Notes under the pieces: model-generated | Told to the model about the DNA's origin: nothing | Database searches by the model: none | The model's input: the letters and a program-made list of their open reading frames with translations, nothing else | Program-made: the position numbers and the translations under genes | In this document: positions 1-5,932 of the stretch, in pieces | How positions within the stretch are numbered: the stretch's first letter is position 1 | Layout of the letters: each line of letters starts with the position of its first letter | Source of the DNA: Pseudomonadota bacterium | Lineage (GTDB): Bacteria; Pseudomonadota; Alphaproteobacteria; Acetobacterales; Acetobacteraceae | Direction of reading: 5' to 3' | DNA: 5,932 nt | Assembly (NCBI GenBank): GCA_021807465.1 | Contig: JAKBCX010000116.1 | Span: 1-5,932, forward strand

Positions 1-497
1 AGAATGGGCTTGCCCACATAAGGCAGCATCCCCAGGCCGAACATGAAATAAAATGCCATCTCGAACCGCAATGTCCAGGCGGGAGGAATGAGTTCGTGCA
101 GGTTAACCGGCAGCAACGTGGCGACGCGCAGGAAATAGCCAGGCTCCAGCCCGCCAAACAGAAAATAGGCCGGCACCAGCAGGCCGAGCCAGTACATGGG
201 GAAGATGCGCCGGATACGCTTCCACCAGAAGTGGAATGGGGCACTGACGGAACCGAAATCGCGCCAATGCGAGCAGGCCATGACGAAGCCCGACAAGGCG
301 AAGAAATATTCCACCGTGACGCCGCCATCGGTCACGCCAATCCAGTGCCAGAGCTGCAGCGCGCCGGGGGCGGCGCGGCTGTTCACATCGGGTACCAGAT
401 GCGCGAGCATGACGTAGAAGGCAGCAATGAAGCGGCCCAGCTCCAGCGTTGCGATTTTAGGCCGCTCCTGCGGCTTATGCGCGGTGGGTTTGCCCAT
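1..497 (-). CDS. Acyltransferase-3 family membrane protein (OafA/ExoZ-like), N-terminal part
   Basis: This is an integral membrane O-acyltransferase. The family transfers acyl groups, often acetyl, to exopolysaccharide, O-antigen or other cell-surface glycans. The 165 codons present show the family pattern. A first membrane helix at about residues 17-36 holds Arg22 and the conserved His33 (GRFIAAFYVMLAHL). EYFFALSGFVM at 63-73 matches the usual D/E-x-FF-x-LSGF segment. RRIFPMYW at 96-103 is the conserved basic Arg-x-x-x-Pro turn. PAWTLRFEMAFYF at 139-151 is the W-[TS]-L-x-x-E-x-x-FY motif and is closest in style to ExoZ. The C-terminal half is cut off by the left edge; family members are usually about 350-400 residues. 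The ATG at 497 has AGGG about 10 bases upstream. An in-frame ATG at 515 is also possible and would add six residues. The gene is divergent from the small exported protein gene. The family call is firm from motifs; the substrate is unknown. Confidence 0.92.
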   Translation of the reverse strand, partial: MGKPTAHKPQERPKIATLELGRFIAAFYVMLAHLVPDVNSRAAPGALQLWHWIGVTDGGVTVEYFFALSGFVMACSHWRDFGSVSAPFHFWWKRIRRIFPMYWLGLLVPAYFLFGGLEPGYFLRVATLLPVNLHELIPPAWTLRFEMAFYFMFGLGMLPYVGKPI

Positions 498-561
498 GCT
501 TCTGCCCTGGCGCATATTTCGCGGTGCCGCAAGAGGCGGGCTGTAACGGGCACGGTTGTGT

Positions 562-567
562 ATTATA
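562..567 (-). promoter_or_regulatory. Candidate -10 element of the acyltransferase gene
   Basis: Read on the minus strand this is a perfect TATAAT in an otherwise GC-rich 183-bp divergent gap (498-680). It would place transcription start near 555, giving a 5' leader of about 40-60 bases. No good -35 lies at 16-18 bases spacing. The best nearby match, TTGCCG, is 21 bases away. An 8-bp palindrome TGCCGGCA (586-593) occupies the -35 zone and could be an operator, or chance. On the plus strand the overlapping TATATG (564-569), with CTGTAA 17 bases upstream, is only a weak promoter match for the rightward gene. Confidence 0.4.
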
Positions 568-667
568 TGAAACCAGCATCCAGCCTGCCGGCAAGGCGCT
601 TACAACCAGGTAATTGCGGCGCCCGCCAGCTTAGGCGTGCCGGAGTTGCTGGCATGTCTGGGAGTTT

Positions 668-673
668 AGGGAG
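668..673 (+). promoter_or_regulatory. Ribosome binding site fixing the start at 681
   Basis: AGGGAG lies 7 bases before the ATG at 681. The same reading frame stays open back to 96, but that upstream part runs antisense to the acyltransferase and has no comparable Shine-Dalgarno sequence. This site, together with the signal peptide that begins exactly at 681, decides the start. Confidence 0.75.
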
Positions 674-680
674 AAACGTA

Positions 681-1016
681 ATGAAATCTGGTTTGAAACC
701 CCTTTTGCTGGCCGCCTGCCTTCTGGCGGGTAGCGCACCCATGGGCTTGGCCCAGACAACGCCCTCCACGCCACCCGCAGCGCCATCCTCGAACTGCTTC
801 ATGACCAAGCTGAGCAGTAGTTCTGGCGCGTTTATTACCCTCACGACAGGGCTGAGCTACCAGGTGGTGCCAGGGGCGGGGCGGACGGCGGTAATGCAAT
901 GGCTGCCGCTGGACAAGGTGCAGGTATGCCGCGCGGGTGGCAGCATGTATGAGATCACCAATCTTTCCCGTTCGAAGCCTTCCACGGTGCGCGCGATGCG
1001 GCAATACAAACCGTAG
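681..1016 (+). CDS. Small exported protein of unknown function (111 aa)
   Basis: I do not recognise a family. The protein starts with a typical Sec signal: basic n-region (MKSGLK), hydrophobic core PLLLAACLLAG, and a likely signal peptidase I site after GLA at residue 24. The mature part would begin QTTPSTPPAAPSS, a short Pro/Ser/Thr-rich linker, then a folded stretch of about 70 residues rich in beta-type segments (GAFITLTTGLSYQVV, DKVQVCR). It has two cysteines, Cys39 and Cys83, which could form a disulfide in the periplasm. Leu10-Ala-Ala-Cys13 also matches a lipobox, so a lipoprotein is possible, although the hydrophobic stretch before that Cys would be short. The gene has a good ribosome binding site, is divergent from the acyltransferase and convergent with alaS, so it is probably transcribed alone. 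The coding call is inferred from the signal peptide and RBS; function is unknown. Confidence 0.72.
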   Translation: MKSGLKPLLLAACLLAGSAPMGLAQTTPSTPPAAPSSNCFMTKLSSSSGAFITLTTGLSYQVVPGAGRTAVMQWLPLDKVQVCRAGGSMYEITNLSRSKPSTVRAMRQYKP

Positions 1017-1044
1017 GGTTTATTTCAGAAGCCACGCCAACTTG

Positions 1045-1066
1045 CATCCCCGCGTGAGCGGGGATG
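1045..1066. terminator. Perfect hairpin between convergent genes, possible bidirectional terminator
   Basis: The arms CATCCCCGC (1045-1053) and GCGGGGATG (1058-1066) pair perfectly over 9 bp around a four-base loop GTGA. In plus-strand RNA that loop is a GNRA-type tetraloop. It sits 28 bases after the small exported protein gene and 32 bases after the alaS stop on the other strand, where a shared terminator is expected. It is not a textbook intrinsic terminator: no T-run follows directly on either strand. The nearest is TTTTT at 1083-1087, 16 bases beyond the stem on the plus strand. It may instead be a REP-like or orphan repeat element. Confidence 0.5.
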
Positions 1067-1098
1067 ATGTATGTGGACAGGCTTTTTGGAGCAGACTC

Positions 1099-3734
<2,636 letters not shown>

Positions 3735-3735
<1 letters not shown>

Positions 3736-3753
3736 GGCTGACGCTTACAGCCA
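3735..3753 (-). promoter_or_regulatory. Inverted repeat abutting the alaS start codon
   Basis: On the minus strand TGGCTG and CAGCCA pair over 6 bp around the 7-base loop TAAGCGT. The last base of the right arm is the A of the alaS ATG. The repeat covers the place where a Shine-Dalgarno should be, and none is visible. It could reduce alaS translation or serve as a protein-binding palindrome. E. coli AlaRS is known to repress its own gene by binding a palindrome near its promoter. The pairing is seen in the sequence; any role is inference, and a 6-bp repeat can arise by chance. Confidence 0.3.
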
Positions 3754-3780
3754 GGATTGGTTTTCGCCAAGTATCGGCGC

Positions 3781-5370
3781 TCAGGTGGAGAGAACCTCCC
3801 GCACCCGGGTGGCGAGGGCCGACATGGAGAAAGGCTTGGTAAGCAGCATGTGGCCCGGAAGGGGCCGGGTGGCGTTGCTCATGGCGCGGTCGCCATAGCC
3901 AGTGATGAACAGCACCTTCATGGCCGGGCGTATGGTTCGGCCGGTTTCAGCGAGTTCGCCGCCATCGAGGCCGGGTAGGCCAAGATCGGCAATAAGCATG
4001 TCGATGGAGGGGGTATCGTGCAGGATTTGCAGCGCACCCTCGGCATTTTCGGCCTGGTGAACGGTATAGCCCAGCTCCTCCAGCACCTCGGCCGCAAGCT
4101 GGCGGATGCTGGCTTCGTCATCGACCAGCAGAATATTCTCGCCCAGCCGGGCGATGGGTGAGGCAGCGGGCGCGGCGGTGGTGCTAGGCGCGGCCGCAAT
4201 GCCGTGATGGCGCGGCAGATAGAGCGAGACCGACGTGCCTTGGCTTGGCGCAGAGACGACATGGGTGCCGCCGCCCGATTGGCGGGTGAAGCCATAGATC
4301 ATGGACAGGCCTAGCCCGGTGCCTTTACCCACCGGCTTGGTGGTGAAAAATGGCTCGAAGGCGCGGGACAACACCTCTTGCGTCATGCCGGTGCCGGTAT
4401 CGGAAACGGTAAGGGTGGCGTAATCGCCCGCGCTGAGGCCGAGCTGGCTGGCTTGCGCGGCGGTGAGGCAGGCGTTGCCGGAGCTGATGAACAGCGTACC
4501 GCCATGCGGCATGGCATCGGAGCCGTTGATGCAGAGGTTGAGCAGCGCGTGTTCGAGCTGATTGGCATCCACCATGGTGGCGCACTGGCCGGGGCAGGGC
4601 GCGATTTCGAGCTGGATGGCGGGGTTGATGGTGCGGCGGACCAAATCCTCCATGCTGGCAATGAGGGCGTTGATGTCCGTGGCGCTGGGGTTGAGGGGCT
4701 GGCGCCGGGCGAAGGAGAGCAGCCGGTTGGTGAGGTTGGCGGCACGGGCCGTGGCATCGCGCGCGGTAGCGAGATAGCGTGCCAGCTCATCGGGGGTTGC
4801 GTGGGGCAGGCGGGTTTCCAGCCGTTCCAGGCTGCCCATGATGCCGGTGAGCAGATTGTTGAAATCATGTGCGATGCCGCCGGTGAGCTGGCCGACCGAT
4901 TCCATCTTCTGGGCCTGGCGCAGATTTTCCTGCGCTTCGAGCAGAGCGGTACTGCGTTCGCGGATGCGGGTTTCCAGGGTTTCGTTAATGGTGCGCAGGG
5001 CGCGGCTGGCCTGGTCGAGCTTGATGGCGGTGGTGGTGCCGTAATCGACGAGGAGCAGGGTAATGATGCCCGTGCAGTCGGCGGCCAGGGTGGTGACGAA
5101 ATTACCGGATATGGCAGTCAACAGAGCAGGTAGGCCCGGGAAGTAGCCACGGACCATCATAGCCGCGATGATGACGCCGAGCAGGCCGGGGCCGAAGCCG
5201 CCAAATATGGCCGTGACGACCAGGGCGGTGAAAAAAGGCAATAGCGGGATATTAACGGCGCCGGCCTGGGCTAGGGCTGAATGCCCGGCCCAGGCGAGCA
5301 GGCAGGCGGGAAGCGGAATGAGATAACCCGCCCACTTGGTCTGACGGATACGGATGATCAGCCCGAGCAA
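3781..5370 (-). CDS. Membrane hybrid sensor histidine kinase with C-terminal receiver domain
   Basis: This 529-residue protein autophosphorylates on His and passes the phosphate to its own receiver domain. The N-terminus (about 15-110) has three or four membrane segments with almost no periplasmic loop, and [20 protein letters not shown] (46-65) resembles the KdpD-type DUF4118 membrane module. A coiled coil (about 118-155) leads to the HisKA H-box [11 protein letters not shown] with His168. The ATPase domain has an N-box with Asn278, Asn282 and Asp285, G1 DTGTGM (324-329), FEPFFTTK (338-345) and G2 [13 protein letters not shown] (348-360). After an Ala/Pro linker (391-406), the receiver has Asp417-Asp418, phosphoacceptor Asp462, Thr490 and Lys512, so both halves look active. 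The H-box and domain order are CckA-like, but no PAS domain is present. No DNA-binding output exists, so a phosphotransferase or partner regulator elsewhere is expected. The start is TTG: an in-frame TAG lies four codons upstream, and no ATG or GTG occurs before the membrane region. AGGG lies 10 bases upstream. Signal and target are unknown. Confidence 0.93.
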   Translation of the reverse strand: MLGLIIRIRQTKWAGYLIPLPACLLAWAGHSALAQAGAVNIPLLPFFTALVVTAIFGGFGPGLLGVIIAAMMVRGYFPGLPALLTAISGNFVTTLAADCTGIITLLLVDYGTTTAIKLDQASRALRTINETLETRIRERSTALLEAQENLRQAQKMESVGQLTGGIAHDFNNLLTGIMGSLERLETRLPHATPDELARYLATARDATARAANLTNRLLSFARRQPLNPSATDINALIASMEDLVRRTINPAIQLEIAPCPGQCATMVDANQLEHALLNLCINGSDAMPHGGTLFISSGNACLTAAQASQLGLSAGDYATLTVSDTGTGMTQEVLSRAFEPFFTTKPVGKGTGLGLSMIYGFTRQSGGGTHVVSAPSQGTSVSLYLPRHHGIAAAPSTTAAPAASPIARLGENILLVDDEASIRQLAAEVLEELGYTVHQAENAEGALQILHDTPSIDMLIADLGLPGLDGGELAETGRTIRPAMKVLFITGYGDRAMSNATRPLPGHMLLTKPFSMSALATRVREVLST

Positions 5371-5380
5371 ACGGCAACCC

Positions 5381-5395
5381 TAACTTTTGATGAAC
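5381..5395 (-). promoter_or_regulatory. LexA-box-like sequence upstream of the hybrid kinase
   Basis: The minus strand reads GTTCATCAAAAGTTA, that is GTTC-N7-GTTA. The alphaproteobacterial LexA operator is GTTC-N7-GTTC, so this matches 7 of 8 fixed bases with the correct spacing. It ends 10 bases before the TTG start and overlaps the probable ribosome binding site (AGGG). No clear -35/-10 pair was found around it. The similarity is direct; SOS control is inference, and the mismatch is in a conserved half-site base. Confidence 0.25.
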
Positions 5396-5489
5396 GGGCT
5401 GTCATCCTGACTGCAACCAGAGCGCGGGGTCAAGCTGATTTTAGGCGCAGCAGACGCGCGGCGCGAGATGGTCGTGTGTTAAGCCAATG

Positions 5490-5534
5490 AAAAAATGCAA
5501 AAATAACGCCGTTTGTCGCGCCAAGTTATGACAA
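5490..5534 (-). terminator. Weak candidate terminator downstream of recA
   Basis: About 60 bases after the recA stop, the minus strand has ATAAC (5507-5503 complement pairs with 5525-5529) closing a loop and followed at once by TTTTTGCATTTTTT (5503-5490). The stem is only 5 A/T-rich base pairs with a 17-base loop, so termination would be leaky at best. A second repeat, TTGTC (5513-5517) with GACAA (5530-5534), interlocks with it. This AT-rich patch is the most distinctive part of the 223-bp gap between recA and the kinase gene. It could equally be a promoter region for the kinase, although no convincing -35/-10 pair is visible. Confidence 0.25.
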
Positions 5535-5593
5535 TTTGCTCATGTCTGAAGCGTCACATTAGTTAACAGCTTAGGATGAAGATTGAGGCTGGC

Positions 5594-5932
5594 TTAATCG
5601 TCGCCGCCATCTCCGCCGTCGTCGGAAGCCATCAGGGCCTCGGCGACGCTGGCGGATTGCTCGCGAATTTTCTTCTCGATGGCGTCCGCGATCTTGGGGT
5701 TGTCGCGCAGATATTGCTTGGCGTTCTCACGCCCCTGGCCGATGCGCGTGGAATCGTAAGAGAACCAGGCGCCAGATTTTTCCACCACGCCGGCCTTCAC
5801 GCCCAGGTCGATCAGCTCGCCGGCCTTGGAGATGCCCTCGCCGAACATGATGTCGAACTCTACCTGGCGGAAGGGCGGGGCGAGCTTGTTCTTCACCACT
5901 TTCACGCGGGTATGGTTGCCGGTGACTTCCTC
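5594..5932 (-). CDS. recA: RecA recombinase, C-terminal part
   Basis: RecA forms ATP-dependent filaments on single-stranded DNA, promotes strand exchange and triggers LexA self-cleavage in the SOS response. The window holds its last 112 residues plus TAA; the ATPase core with the Walker motifs lies beyond the right edge. Diagnostic segments are [20 protein letters not shown] and [19 protein letters not shown] from the end of the core. They are followed by the C-terminal domain [26 protein letters not shown] and a short acidic tail ending [10 protein letters not shown], which in RecA proteins modulates DNA binding. The frame is open to the window edge with no breaks. Downstream on the same strand come the hybrid kinase and alaS. 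No recX is seen between them. The recA promoter and its SOS box are outside the window. Confidence 0.98.
   Translation of the reverse strand, partial: EEVTGNHTRVKVVKNKLAPPFRQVEFDIMFGEGISKAGELIDLGVKAGVVEKSGAWFSYDSTRIGQGRENAKQYLRDNPKIADAIEKKIREQSASVAEALMASDDGGDGGDD

Noticed and set aside
96..680. Upstream in-frame extension of the small exported protein, giving a 306-residue reading frame
   Set aside because: It runs antisense to the motif-rich acyltransferase gene for most of its length, has low-complexity composition, and the RBS and signal peptide place the real start at 681.
1045..1066. CRISPR array
   Set aside because: Only one repeat-like unit is present, with no second copy, no spacers and no cas genes in the window.
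3754..3780. Terminator between the kinase gene and alaS
   Set aside because: The only stem is a 4-bp CGCC/GGCG followed by AAAACC rather than a T-run, so co-transcription remains the better reading.
4378..5133. Open frame of 251 codons on the plus strand inside the hybrid kinase gene
   Set aside because: It is a mirror of the kinase coding strand in GC-rich DNA. The product is a Gly/Ala/Glu-rich sequence with no recognisable fold, while the minus strand holds all kinase motifs.
5281..5490. Small plus-strand open frame across the kinase start and the gap
   Set aside because: No ribosome binding site, overlaps the kinase N-terminus antisense, and no recognisable protein features.

Overview
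The window comes from a GC-rich alphaproteobacterial chromosome. The evidence is the alphaproteobacterial character of the AlaRS and RecA proteins and the HisKA-type hybrid kinase with a CckA-like H-box. A member of the Rhodospirillales/Acetobacterales is plausible, but nothing in the sequence fixes genus or species. I see no mobile element, rRNA, tRNA or CRISPR array, and no clear sign of horizontal transfer.

Layout, left to right. (1) Positions 1-497, minus strand: the N-terminal 165 codons of a membrane acyltransferase of the acyltransferase-3 (OafA/ExoZ) family, cut by the window edge. (2) Positions 498-680: a 183-bp divergent promoter region with a perfect TATAAT on the minus strand. (3) Positions 681-1016, plus strand: a small exported protein of 111 residues with no recognised function. 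(4) Positions 1017-1098: a convergent gap with a perfect 9-bp hairpin. (5) Positions 1099-3735, minus: complete alaS (alanyl-tRNA synthetase). (6) Positions 3781-5370, minus: a membrane hybrid histidine kinase with a C-terminal receiver domain, starting at TTG. (7) Positions 5371-5593: a 223-bp gap with a LexA-box-like sequence and a T-rich stretch. (8) Positions 5594-5932, minus: the C-terminal end of recA, whose start lies beyond the right edge.

The main context is the minus-strand run recA - hybrid kinase - alaS. recA and alaS are near neighbours in many proteobacteria, often with recX between them. Here a membrane hybrid sensor kinase sits in that place. The kinase stop and the alaS start are only 45 bp apart, so these two are probably co-transcribed. 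Whether recA transcripts run through is unclear, because the recA-kinase gap is longer and has its own candidate signals. The acyltransferase and the small exported protein are divergently transcribed and may share a control region, but no functional link between them can be shown.

Most of the window is ordinary housekeeping sequence. The points worth checking are the kinase's position between two housekeeping genes, its near-LexA box, a start-codon hairpin on alaS, and an isolated hairpin that resembles a type I-E CRISPR repeat core.
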